This document shows positions 33,386 to 44,110 of a DNA stretch of 64,000 nucleotides, piece after piece. Source of the DNA: Agapanthus africanus. Its lineage: Eukaryota; Streptophyta; Magnoliopsida; Asparagales; Amaryllidaceae. The DNA lies in contig CM057342.1 in the NCBI GenBank assembly GCA_030015575.1, positions 614,511,348 through 614,575,347 of the forward strand. The letters are read 5' to 3'. The translations under genes were made by a program, and so were the position numbers. A model generated the notes under the pieces. That model searched no databases, was not told the DNA's origin, and saw only the letters and a program-made list of their open reading frames with translations. The stretch's first letter is position 1. Each line of letters starts with the position of its first letter.

Positions 33386-36379
33386 TTACTCGAAGGCTAG
33401 AGAGGCCGATATGATAATGGGAAAGGTCTCATTCTCACCTATGTAAGCATATCTAAGGTGAGACGGCAAGGGCGTGATTTCGAGTTTTGGAGGCGAAAGA
33501 ATCATTGCGGAATCTACCTCGAACTCAAAGGACTCCAACACAGGTTCGAAATCACTGCAAACAACCGATTCGGATGGCTCAACTAACTCATCCACAAATT
33601 CAAAAAACTCATATTCGGGCTGTGAGTCGTCATCATCCGAAAAAGTGAAATATTCATAATCCATATCGGTTGTGTCAACTGTGGTAGGCACAAGGAGGGA
33701 CGCACTAGTGGCGTCAAAACTGTTTTCATCAAATAGAAATCTCTCAAGCTCGCAGTCCTCTTGCGTGATTTCGTGAATAGAGCAAACTTCTCGTGTACTA
33801 GTTTTTGGTACGGGGGGCAGACTTCCCATCTTATAAATATTGAATTCACTAGACATTTTCCCAAAGGATAGAGTCATAGAGCCATTGCGACAGTTTATCA
33901 CAGCATTGGAAGTGGCCAAAAATGGTCGACCGAGAATCACCGGAATTTGGTTTCTTGGGTTAGCAACAGGTTGTGTATCCATAACGATAAAATCAACGGG
34001 GAATATGAACTCCCCGACTTTGATCAACACATCCTCTAGCTGACCCCGTGGATAGGTGATTGATCGATCAACCATTTGGAGAGTACAACGAGTGGGTTTC
34101 AACTCTCCAACCCCTAATTGTTCGTACACGGAGTAGGGAATCAGGTTAACACTAGACCCAAGATCTAAAAGTGCTCGATTAATTTTCTTATCCCCAATTG
34201 TGATGGAAATCGTAGGACAGCCGGGGTCCTTTCGTTTTTGGGGTAAGGTTTGATGGTGGTTAATAGTATTGCTCACTGCACTAGCCACTAGCACTTTCTT
34301 GGGTACTTGAGATGCTTTTCTCTTTGAGGTGCATAAGCCCTTTAAGATTTTCGCGTATGAAGGGACTTGTTGGATTGCATCTAAGAGAGGTATATTTATG
34401 TTAAGCTGCTTAAATAACTCCACAATCTTCTCCACTTGTGCAGTTGGTTTATTGGGACTCAACCTGTTTGGAAATGGTGCATTTGGAAAATTTGTTGAGT
34501 CAAATGTCTGTGGAGTAGAATGTGGAGTAGGAACGGATCTCGGTGTAGATGTGTTCGTGTTGTGAGAAATGGGTCCGTTCGAGCTAGAAGAAGTAGAGCC
34601 GTGTGAAGGGTGGAGAATAGGCTCTAAAGAAAAAGGTGAAGAAGAAAGTGAAGAAAATGAAGAAGGGGAAGGTGACGATGGAGAGGAAGAAGAAGAAGAA
34701 GAACCACCGGCGGGGATGTCATCACTAGTTCCCACATTATTTTGCAACACTCTTCCGGATCTCAACGTGGTCACCGCATTTACATTGTGATTGTGATATG
34801 CGTTTTGTGGGTGACCGGGATTTGGCAATGGTTGAGATGGAAGCTTTCCCTTTTCTCTCTCGCTCAACGCAGCAGTTAATTGTGCAATTTGTGCCTCAAT
34901 AGATTTGATACTTTGATCGTGTGAGGCATTGTTATGCATTAAAGATTGAACATAACTTTCAAATCTTGCTGCGGATTCTATAGATTGCTTGAGAAATGCA
35001 TCTAGACTTTTCTCGAGCGAGCTAACCTTATCATCATTTGGTTGAACTAAATTGTTCGTTTGATTTGTATAAGGTTGTTGTTGGAAAGGTTGCTGGTTTT
35101 GAGTTTGTAAGGGTGCTTGTTTTTGTTGTGGAGGAGGTCTTTGAAAATTATTGTTCCCTTGGACTTGTTGATTTTGGTTCCAAGCGAAATTCGGGTGACT
35201 CCTCCACCCCGGATTGTATGTCGAAGAGTATGGATCATTTCTTTGTCGTTGCTGAAATGCAGCATTGACTTGATCCTGTCCTTGAATAGGTGCATTATAA
35301 GGACACTCTTCAGTTAGATGTGATGGATTAGAACAACAAGCACAAACAGTTCGTGTGGGTAGAGTAGGGGCAGGAGAAGACGATGAGATTTTGGTCTCAA
35401 TGGCTTCTAGCTTTTTCATAAGTGAGGCCATCTCGGCCTTCATAGCAATCGACATATCTATTTGATGTATGCCTGCCCTAGATTGACCAACAGAAGAAGA
35501 TGCTGTGGTCTTGGTACTCTCCCACTGAATTGTTTCCTCACTAAGATCCTCAAGAAACTGCCATGCTTCGTCACTAGACTTGGAGAGAAAATGACCTTGA
35601 CATATTGTTTCTAGCAACTGCTTCGTTGCTGCGTTCAATCCCTCGTATAATGTTTGGCAAAGTTGCCAACTTTCGATCCCATGATGAGGGCATTGAACAA
35701 GTAGGTCTTTAAATCTCTCGAAACACTTCCAAAATGGTTCGGAAGGAAGTTGTGAAAATTGTATAATCTCATTACGGATTCTAGCAGTTTTGTGATGAGG
35801 ATAGAACTTTTTCAGAAAAGCTCTTACAAACTCGTCCCAATTTCTAATTGAATGTGATGCGGTGCTGTATAGCCACTTCTCGGCTAGGTCACATAAGGTA
35901 AAAGGAATGACCCTTAGCCTTATAGCGTCATTACTTAATTGGGTTGTTTTCATCATAGCGCATACATTTTGGAATTTATTAATAAAAATATACGTATCTT
36001 CAGATTCCAAACCATGAAATTTTGGCAGCATATTGATGAAATGTGGTTTTATTTCAAAATTATCCCCATTTGCCGGTGGGGGTGAAAGACATGTGGGTAA
36101 AGAAGTGCGGACGGGGTAGAAGAGATCCTGGAGCGCAACTCGTGCGGGCGCTACAACAGGCGGAAGATTCGGGTTATTCGCACCTAACTGTGGTGGAATC
36201 ATTCCCGTCGGTAAGGTATCGTTGGGGTTGTGTCCCGACATACCTTTGAAAGAAGAATTTGAAGGTGGAGGTAAGGAAATGGACGGAATGTCGACGAAGG
36301 GTTCGTCGAAGGGTTCGTCGGTCGGTACCAACAAAACACGGACTAATCGGGCGTTAGTATCCCTAGTCCAAAGTGACAT
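33386..36379 (-). CDS. Athila-like Gag-protease polyprotein
   Basis: An uninterrupted 997-codon frame. Residues about 107-285 form the gag capsid-like domain (FINMLPKFHGLESEDTYIF, CDLAEKWLYSTA, WDEFVRAFLKKFYP, LYEGLNAATKQLLE). A zinc knuckle CX2CX4HX4C lies at 346-359, followed by a Gln/Asn-rich stretch. Residues about 725-845 are the aspartic protease, with catalytic D739 in ALLDLGSSVNL and ILGRPFLATS near its end. The C-terminus (PLPSHLRYAYIGENETFPII) is the linker that normally leads into RT. The product would package RNA and mature itself but cannot copy or integrate. The first Met is the likely start, and upstream sequence is gene-free leader. Lack of any stop argues for recent activity or selection in trans. 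Confidence 0.85.
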   Translation of the reverse strand: MSLWTRDTNARLVRVLLVPTDEPFDEPFVDIPSISLPPPSNSSFKGMSGHNPNDTLPTGMIPPQLGANNPNLPPVVAPARVALQDLFYPVRTSLPTCLSPPPANGDNFEIKPHFINMLPKFHGLESEDTYIFINKFQNVCAMMKTTQLSNDAIRLRVIPFTLCDLAEKWLYSTASHSIRNWDEFVRAFLKKFYPHHKTARIRNEIIQFSQLPSEPFWKCFERFKDLLVQCPHHGIESWQLCQTLYEGLNAATKQLLETICQGHFLSKSSDEAWQFLEDLSEETIQWESTKTTASSSVGQSRAGIHQIDMSIAMKAEMASLMKKLEAIETKISSSSPAPTLPTRTVCACCSNPSHLTEECPYNAPIQGQDQVNAAFQQRQRNDPYSSTYNPGWRSHPNFAWNQNQQVQGNNNFQRPPPQQKQAPLQTQNQQPFQQQPYTNQTNNLVQPNDDKVSSLEKSLDAFLKQSIESAARFESYVQSLMHNNASHDQSIKSIEAQIAQLTAALSEREKGKLPSQPLPNPGHPQNAYHNHNVNAVTTLRSGRVLQNNVGTSDDIPAGGSSSSSSSPSSPSPSSFSSLSSSPFSLEPILHPSHGSTSSSSNGPISHNTNTSTPRSVPTPHSTPQTFDSTNFPNAPFPNRLSPNKPTAQVEKIVELFKQLNINIPLLDAIQQVPSYAKILKGLCTSKRKASQVPKKVLVASAVSNTINHHQTLPQKRKDPGCPTISITIGDKKINRALLDLGSSVNLIPYSVYEQLGVGELKPTRCTLQMVDRSITYPRGQLEDVLIKVGEFIFPVDFIVMDTQPVANPRNQIPVILGRPFLATSNAVINCRNGSMTLSFGKMSSEFNIYKMGSLPPVPKTSTREVCSIHEITQEDCELERFLFDENSFDATSASLLVPTTVDTTDMDYEYFTFSDDDDSQPEYEFFEFVDELVEPSESVVCSDFEPVLESFEFEVDSAMILSPPKLEITPLPSHLRYAYIGENETFPIIISASLAFE

Positions 36380-37443
36380 ACACTAAAGGAGTAGTGTAGT
36401 CAGAAAAAATAGAAAAACAGAATATGGGGGTAAGATAACGTCAATGGAGGGAAGTAGTGGAAGTGAGTTGCAAGATTTCTTTAGCGACAAGTTGCAAGTT
36501 TTGAAAAGATTTCCCCCCCCTTTTTTTTATTTATGTGAGAGTTTTGCAAAGAAGTTTTTGAAAAGGGACTCGTGACACAAATGTATCAACCACACATGCA
36601 CAATCAGGCCTAGATCTAGGGTTACCTAGGTCTGCTAGACAGCTCCTAACTAGGGCTAGAAATAGGACCTCAAACCGCCTCTTCACGGACAAGTACGGCC
36701 AGGTAAGTGGGAAGGAACCACCACTACAGTGGGCCTAATTAATAACCACTAGCCTAGACACCGCAATGTCGGTTAGGATAAACGGTCGATGCCTATACTA
36801 GTCCTTTTCCTATTGAGCTCGATGTCCTTAGGTCTGAGTCTAGTTTTTTTTAATTAATTGTGGTCGATGCAAAATGCTTTAGGTGTTTTCTGGGGTCCTG
36901 GGAAGGGTGATGAAATCCCCACCCAATCTGAGTTTGGTCAATTAGCCCCTTAGAGTCCGGTTAAATTATGCAAAACACATAAAATTTCACTTGCAATCAA
37001 ATTTTTTTTAGCGCGACGCAAAGAAACCTGCAGAAAATCTGTTATTTAGAAGGGGGAGAAAGACTTTTTAGCGCAAAGAACCCTGCAGAAATTTTTTTAC
37101 AGTGGATATATGGAGGTCACAGAGGGGAGAATGAGGAAACAAACAGAGCAAATCTGGTGTGCTGACGTGGCAGACGAGGTGCGGAACCGCGGTCCTTTGA
37201 GGGGATCAGGGTTTGACAATTTTTGTACTGTTCTGTGATCAATTTTCCCTTCTGTTCTGATATGTACTTTTCTGATTGGCCCTTTGTAAATTTCCAGATC
37301 CGCAATTCATCGCTGTTCCTGCAAGATTCAAAAGATACACCCTTCAAACAGATCAAAATTGTATTTTTTATATTTTCAGATTTTTATAATTTTTTTAAAA
37401 ATTTATATCAACCCGAAAATTCACAAAAAGAAATATTACGCCA
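36380..37443 (-). other. 5' leader of element F
   Basis: Gene-free leader between the primer-binding site and gag. It contains one unpaired copy of the GC-rich core (GCGGAACCGCGG at 37181-37192). Confidence 0.6.
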
Positions 37444-37461
37444 TCCCCGGCAACGACGCCA
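37444..37461 (-). promoter_or_regulatory. Primer-binding site of element F (tRNA-Asp)
   Basis: The minus strand reads TGGCGTCGTTGCCGGGGA, complementary to the tRNA-Asp 3' end with one difference, two bases after the 5' LTR. Complementarity ends after 18 nt, unlike the site at 29093. Confidence 0.88.
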
Positions 37462-37463
37462 TT

Positions 37464-38764
37464 TGATTAATCCAAAAATTACTTGTTAACCGCAATCAGA
37501 AACGGCGTCGCTTTGCAGCTAGCCGGTGAGTACGGGTCGATCCACAGAGATGGGTAGATTTCTTTAATATGTTTTAACGAGTTGATTCCAAATGTTGTTT
37601 TTGGTTGATTTCTAAAATCTATAAAAACTAGATCTATCACTAAACTAAATTAATCTGACTTAAAGTCTTGCTAGGGTTAGGCTTAGAGGAAGTTTTGGAG
37701 ATTAACGTTTTCCTCACCGCTTTCAATGCCCTCTTTTAGATCTATTAGATGTCACGGTAATTATCAATAAAGTGGATCCGAATCTTTTGGGAAGATGTTT
37801 CTTCCTCTAGATTCGTATCCTTCCTTTGTTGATAGTTATCCTAACCCCTATGGAAAACACGCGCAACCGGCCCTTTATACTACGGTTCACCGTTACCTCG
37901 AGGGGTAGGGTGCCGTAGGGAGCGGTTGTGCGCGTATGCAAGGAGTTCTAATTCATTAGGTGAATATAGCATTGAAAGGGGTGAGAGATCTCATCTCTCA
38001 ACCCCTTTCCCTAAGGCTAACCCTAACAAGCGAGGAGACTACTCGCTCATTAGGGGATGATAAGGCATTTTAATTAAAGGAACGGAAATAAAATTACTTA
38101 CTAATTTGATGGCTCCCTCCAAGCAAGAAGACAGAATAGATCTGAATATAATTCCCAGAAATTCTGAATTTATTTATTGAAAAGAGGCATGAGTTTTTAC
38201 AGATCTGGAAATACAATTTATAGGAAAACATGAAAACTAGGGTTACAGACTCTCGCACATGTGCAATTACAGATTTGCCCTCGAAAAATCCCAACACCCG
38301 CACCGTCGTACCGACACGCCAAAAATCCACCGACATGCGCACTATATGGCCGCGGAACCGCGGCGCCAGGCTGGGTTTGGCCGCGGTTCCGCGGCCAAAG
38401 AAGGGAGTTGGGCTCTGCACATTTTGGGATTGGTTCAGGGGTTCTTGGGCTCTTTATTTTTATATGTATTTTCTCTGTTGGGCTTCTTACTCTCCTCCAG
38501 ATGTTTCAGTGAATACTTGTAGCGATCTTTTAACCGTTCACTTGACATTTTGGACCTTGCACTATTCTTCATCCAGGCTTGACTAGGATCCGTCCACTTG
38601 TTGGTCAAAAGTCCTTTTTCTGTATCATTTTTCGTCTTTTTCACTGTATTTGCTCCACGAGCCTGTATCCTGTAACATGCAATAAACGTGCGTCAAGAGT
38701 ACCTGTTTATTTATAAAATGGATAAGAATAGGGGAATGAAAAATGCAATATTATGGTCTGAACA
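37464..38764 (-). repeat. 5' LTR of element F (minus orientation)
   Basis: 1,301 bp, the same length as its partner. The minus-strand TATA box is at 38216-38223. A perfect 16-bp palindrome pair lies at 38349-38364 and 38380-38395. It is followed by GGTGG (38765-38769). Confidence 0.9.
38349..38395. repeat. GC-rich palindrome in 5' LTR of element F
   Basis: GCCGCGGAACCGCGGC (38349-38364) and its exact inverse (38380-38395) flank a 15-nt loop. It lies about 130 nt upstream of the minus-strand TATA box. Confidence 0.9.
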
Positions 38765-38769
38765 GGTGG

Positions 38770-39993
38770 CAAGGGTAAACATCTAAACATAAGTGTAATA
38801 CCAAGTGCTCGTGTCAGTGCCTCAGGTATCAATATATCATAAATATGAGGTATCAACAATGAAAATCAGTGCCAACTATAGCATCAAGTCTATAAGTATG
38901 TGGATATCATCCAACAATGTAATCAATGCCTGTCAGCGTGTGGATCTCGTCCACGAGTTAAATAATGACACAAAACATCATGCATGTAAATATCATAAAG
39001 CATATGTATGAAAGTATGAGGATATAAATTAACGTGTGTCCCTCGCGACACATCAAAATTATGGAACCTGAGTGTCCAGCATCGACACTCGAAAACATCA
39101 TAAAACCTATGCCCAGTATCGGCATGTAAATTCTCATATATATATAGAGCTCCGTTAGTTCGGATCGGCCCACGGGCTCCGTCAGTCCGGATCGGCCTGT
39201 ATCATCTCTCGACTCCGATCGGTATCCTCCGGATATCCGCCGAGCCTAAATGCTATCACCGGTAGGTAGTAGTCCCTCTGCCATCTGCCAGGCTCACCGT
39301 CTGTATACACAGCATCCCTTTCTTGCCCCGGGGTACCATACCGAGCCCCACCATGTACCCGCACACGGCCCACGACGCTCCTCGCATGGGGTATATATAT
39401 ATCAGAACTGATAAAACCCATGGTGGCTGCTAAAATATCATATCAAGAGAAACCGGGTTTTTAAAACAGTACATACTTTCTTTTGAAATACCCACGGTTC
39501 TCAAATCCAGAAATATCATGGAAACAACATATCTCAATGCGTATAATTATAAAGCATGATGTATGCAACATATAATAGAAAGGTATGGATATCCGTAAAT
39601 CATGCGACATGGAACAGTAATAAGCACATAACAAGGGTAAGCCGCTCTTTTAAATGAATCCAGTTTTTAAAATGTCTCTTGCGGTTCCCGATTTCTCCAA
39701 AGTCAAATGCAACATCGTATAAGAGTGCATATGTAACTGTAGCAAGTAAATTGTGTAAGGAGTCATATCATGATGCAGCAATCCTATTGTGTAGTGACAT
39801 GGCAATTACCGATGATGATGTGTGTGAGACGGCAAGTATGTGTGCGTGGAGCATACGCATCATCGATAATGGTGCTGGTGTCCTGATAACATGGGTTTAA
39901 TATAACGATAAACACATTCAAACATGCAATGCGATGCGAATAGTAAGGATATGCGGAAACTGAATAATAGACACAACAGTGAAGAATCTATAT

Positions 39994-40065
<72 letters not shown>
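38770..40065 (-). mobile_element. LTR D fragment 2 (minus orientation)
   Basis: Continuation of LTR D after element F. No coding frame. Contains inverted and direct blocks such as GCTCCGTYAGTYCGGATCGGCC (twice, about 39148-39198). It ends in a long TA microsatellite next to the Del/Tekay-like insertion. Confidence 0.5.
39996..40063. repeat. (TA)n microsatellite, about 68 bp
   Basis: Uninterrupted TA dinucleotides, ending seven bases before the LTR at 40071. Confidence 0.9.
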
Positions 40066-40066
<1 letters not shown>

Positions 40067-40754
40067 ATACTATAACAACCTAGTTCATTTATACCTATTC
40101 CAGTTCTTGTATTTCCTTATTTGTGGTATTTTCTTGATTTATCGTATTTTGGGTGTGAATGGTATTTTACATTTTACATTGCATTCGACCCGACCCGCTT
40201 GCTTGAAACCTATTAGATTCATACTTATGCATTACCTTGACTTATTACATAGACATGTGCATTTCATGTACACTGCATACTGGCCTTTTATCTGATATGC
40301 GCATTTTGCAATATAACATTTTAAGTCACATAAAATATTTTAAAAATACTTAACATGGCCTGCTTGATGCCCCTAACCCCGTGGTAGCATCCGCGCATCT
40401 TGTTTTCGTCCCGTTCAGTGAAACGAACGTGTTTGGATGGCTACGCGCACGGACGTGCATCCGTTCTTGGGGGTATACCTTGTCGTTACCCGGATATCCT
40501 ATTTCGGTTTTGGTTTTTACGTATATTATCCGTGTTTTTAAACCATATTTTTAGACCCGATCCGGACGTGTTTCGAACTATTTTTTGTATTAGCCAAAAT
40601 AATCAAATTTTATTAACGGTATATCATAACCGTACATTTAAATCTTTATAACCAAAAATATTCTTTTGAATTTTTCTTAACTAATATATTTTTTTAATTT
40701 ATTATCCTAACAAACCCAGATCTCTGCAGCATCCCTGCTCTCCTCTCTCTTTCC

Positions 40755-40763
40755 TATAAAAAT
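40755..40763 (+). promoter_or_regulatory. TATA box of Del/Tekay-like 5' LTR
   Basis: TATAAAAAT, about 685 nt into the LTR and directly before the pyrimidine-rich tract. The 3' LTR copy (47931) reads CATAAAAAT. Confidence 0.65.
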
Positions 40764-40784
40764 ACTATTTCCTCGTTACCCTAA

Positions 40785-41680
40785 AGATTTTACTTACGTC
40801 TCTCTCTCTCTTCCCCTCTCCTATTCTCACCCCCCATCGTCTTCTTCTTTTTCACTTCCGTTTTTCCCGCCTCGCCTACACCTCCACGAAACCCACAACG
40901 CGCCCTGTCTCAATCGTCGCCGCTCCACCTTGACCACCTCTCCTCCGTCTCTCCTCGCCTCTCCCCTACTGCCCTCATCTCCCTCTCTCTCCTCTCATCT
41001 CCCCGTTCTCGTTTCCTGCCTTCATCGTGAGAACCCACTTCCCTGCCCTCGCGTCGCGCTCGCCATCGCCGACCTTACCTCGTCGGCCTCCACTCGTCTT
41101 CTCCACCTCGTCTGCATCCCTCATCCCTCTCCTCTTTTCTCCTCCACCTCTACCTCCACCTTCGCTTGCGTTCCCTGCACTCATCCTCGCCTCTGCCCTC
41201 GCCAGTACCCGCCTCCACCCTCGTCGCCGTCGACATCCCCTCACCACCGCCGACGACCTCTCTCTCTCCTCCTCCATTCCTCCTCTCTCTTCTTTCCAGA
41301 CTTCAGGAACCCGTCACCCGATTTCCCTGCACATGATAACTCACTGCAACCCTTGCCGCCATCTCCTCTGTCGCAACACTTCACCGCCGACCACCCTCGT
41401 CGGCTTCCCATCATCACCACCCCGTCATCTCCACTCCCTCTTCTCCTAAGCCCAAACTCCCTGCACACCCCGACAGCCAAGAAACTCCACTGCACACTCA
41501 CTGCCTCGACAGAAAAAACCCCCCAGCTTGGATTCTCTCCGTTGATGACCAATCGCCGTTATAACCCCCTCGCATCGTCTCTTCCACAGAGCACCACACC
41601 TTAGTGACCACTCTCTCCTTCTTCTTCTCCTTTCTTCTTCTTCCTTTTCTTTTCTTCTCTTTACTTTCTTGGATTCTTGT
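40785..41680 (+). repeat. Pyrimidine-rich tract in LTR
   Basis: Nearly 900 bp dominated by C and T on the plus strand, with CTCTCT and CCTCCACC runs, starting just after the TATA box. It is therefore likely the transcribed leader. The counterpart is at about 47960-48850. Confidence 0.75.
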
Positions 41681-42549
41681 TTTCCGGTGATCGCCGGAGC
41701 CGTGCCACTGCCAACGATCCGAGCAACCCAGTGGACGTTCCCAGCCAGCGTGGTCACTCTCTTGCATTGCCTGGTCCTATTCCGTACGCGCGCGTGTGCA
41801 TCGCAACTTTTACCGACATCCGACGTGCCGTACGTATTCGTATTGTGATCCATCTAGGCAAGTTAATCTTGCTACATGCTATACTACTGTATTCTATGCC
41901 TATTTGAATTATAATACCCCATAATGATTAGTTTTCCAATCCACATATTCATTTTTTCATATTACACCGTTTTCGGACATCCGTATGCGTCCGTATATGT
42001 TATTTCACATCTAGGGCATGCAAGTAAAACTTGCTACATGCTATTTATATTATTTTATACTTATTTAACTGCATATTAAACCTGTAGTTTACATCTAATA
42101 CCACATGTTCCATTTTTAACATTTCGATGTTCCATTTATATCATTTTTAGATCTAGAAGCTGAAATATATCATGTTGCATATTAGCTTACAATCCATTGT
42201 ACCCACGTCTATATTTATATCACATAGTACTTGGTTGCATAGCCCATAATACCATTTTAATAGTTTATAACCTTTCGGACACCCGTTTGCATCCATTTAG
42301 CCTATTATATATACAATTGCATCCCTAGATCATTTAACACATAATAATGAGATTTTAACATTCCATATTTGTTAAAGTGTATTTAATTAGTGTTGGAACC
42401 ATAACCTTAACCCAAATCGATAACTGTGCATCCATATGCTTTAATCTGTACCTATTTGCATACCACATCACAATGTTCCATTTTATTATTCTATTAGTAC
42501 CCCATACTTGTTTTGCATACCCATGCTTATTTTAGTTTGATTATGAGCA

Positions 42550-42700
42550 CCCACGTGACATATTGTGTACCTTTGACATGACTTGATACATCTACTACTT
42601 GACATGATATGGTACCGTGCACTTCTTAACATGACATGATACCTATACACTACTTGACTTGACCTGATGTACCATGGCATTACCTGTTACCTGATCTTGT
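42550..42700 (+). repeat. Degenerate short repeats in LTR
   Basis: Several variants of CTTGACATGAYRTGRTACC follow each other, separated by CTACTA-type or CACTTCTTA spacers. They are also present at about 49735-49865. Confidence 0.6.
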
Positions 42701-43586
42701 TACTAATGCCAACAAACTTTACCTGTTGTCCCTACGGACATTTCCTGTTGTCTATCCAGACACACCTATATCTGCTTGATCCTGCGTTGGCATTAACTCC
42801 AGATTTATTAATCCCTGACTTGAACATAAATAACTTGGGAGTATGGGGAAATCAATGATGAAACCTGACTTGTAACTCGACAGTTCGCTTACTTATACCG
42901 ATCAGTTTAAAGGCTAGGCCAGCCTTGGGATGCTGCTGCTGATATCATTCATATATACATATTTCCTATCTTAGTGCCTAACGGTATGTCTTGGTTTTAG
43001 CCCGAGAATCTTCACCGTGGTCCCAGGCACGCACGGGATACTATTGAGTTATATCGATGATTCATCAAATTGATTTCAAAGACTTGAGAGTAGTTAACAC
43101 AGTAGACCAGTTTAGATTACTCACTGCACACTACCCTTCACTGTCCTTATTTATATTATTATTTTACCTGTTTTACTGTTCATGATCATACCTGCATGTC
43201 TTGCTACCCCTGATTATGTTATTATTGATGTTATGACGCACTGACGTCTGAGTTTTGCATGGTCCAGATCATCTACCTTTGTCGCATGCTGATCAGGAGT
43301 ACTTCTGCTGTTAGACCGAGCAGTGAGGATCCTGTTGATATCCAGTTTTACTTTCCAGGTATTTTATTTATTGGATCTTTTGCTTCCGCATATTATATTA
43401 TTTCTTGACTCTTTTATTTTGGTTCATGGACATGTACTAGATAGTTTAGTTTACTTCCTATTCTTGATATCTCTACAGCCGTAATGTGACTGTAGAGGAA
43501 TTTTTCCTATCCACAGGTAGCATGGTTGGCTCTGTCATGTGTCTATCTTAGCGCACTCTGGAAAGCGGGGCGTGACAGGGTTTGTT

Positions 43587-43599
43587 TGGTATCAGAGCC
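43587..43599 (+). promoter_or_regulatory. Primer-binding site of Del/Tekay-like element (tRNA-Met)
   Basis: TGGTATCAGAGCC, nine bases after the 5' LTR end. Confidence 0.9.
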
Positions 43600-44110
43600 A
43601 TAGGATATAGGTTAATCGGGTTTGATTCTTTTGTAGTTGGGTATTGGACCCAATACACGAATCGTAAAATCCATGATTAGGAACATGTCCTGCCACTTTG
43701 TTATCGTAATTCTTGAATCATATCTTTATCTTGATCCTTATCTTGACGATATGCAAACGACTTTGCATCTTGGCTTGAAACCTTTCGGTTCCTTATTGTT
43801 TCCCCCTGTTCCTTTGATTCTGATACTAGGATTTGGACGACTTGAACAGAGTTATGTAATTGTACCCATGAGCCGCAGCATGGTTACAATGCTGTACTCT
43901 ATTTAAGTAACTTGGAGTCCTAGTCTTGATTCACCTCCTTGTTTCATGGTCGTTATATTGCCTTACTTCTCTTGCTTTCCAGTTCATATTTTATCGCAAG
44001 CTTGAATCCTGTTTACCGTGCTTATCTTCTTCAGTGTTTGGCTTCAGGTGAGATCGTTTCAGGGATCCTACTTGTTCATGTCTTTCCCGCATTAGAATTA
44101 TTCAATTCTG
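43600..44110 (+). other. Residual sequence where gag and protease should be
   Basis: No gag domain. Short unrelated frames only (43637-43906, 43939-44175). At most a few hundred bases separate the primer-binding site from the protease tail, so a deletion of about 1.5 kb relative to complete relatives is inferred. Confidence 0.6.

Larger units (their letters stand above)
30186..38764 (-). mobile_element. Athila-like non-autonomous gag-protease element F
   Basis: Two 1,301-bp LTRs (30186-31486, 37464-38764) are flanked by the perfect duplication GGTGG. The minus-strand primer-binding site for tRNA-Asp lies at 37444-37461, and the polypurine tract at 31487-31500. It codes one 997-residue gag-protease frame and a short RT remnant, with no RT core, RNase H or integrase. 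About 19 LTR differences by eye (about 1.5 percent) indicate recent insertion. This matches the type of gag-only elements described in plants that rely on autonomous partners. Confidence 0.92.
40071..43577 (+). repeat. 5' LTR of Del/Tekay-like element
   Basis: It starts TATAACAACC where the 3' LTR has TGTAACAACC (a G to A change in the terminal TG) and ends GGGCGTGACA. It contains a TATA box, a long pyrimidine-rich leader and a short-repeat zone. The frames at 40930-41604 and the overlapping ones are low-complexity and not conserved between the two LTRs. Confidence 0.9.

Noticed and set aside
39924..40295. A 123-codon frame starting in the TA microsatellite
   Set aside because: It begins with a run of Tyr-Ile from the TA repeat and continues into LTR sequence. 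The LTR part recurs at 47283 without the start.
40930..41604. A 224-codon Ser/Pro-rich frame and similar ones at 48225-48773
   Set aside because: These fall in the pyrimidine-rich part of the Del/Tekay-like LTR. The frame is not conserved between the two LTRs (224 versus 182 codons in different registers).
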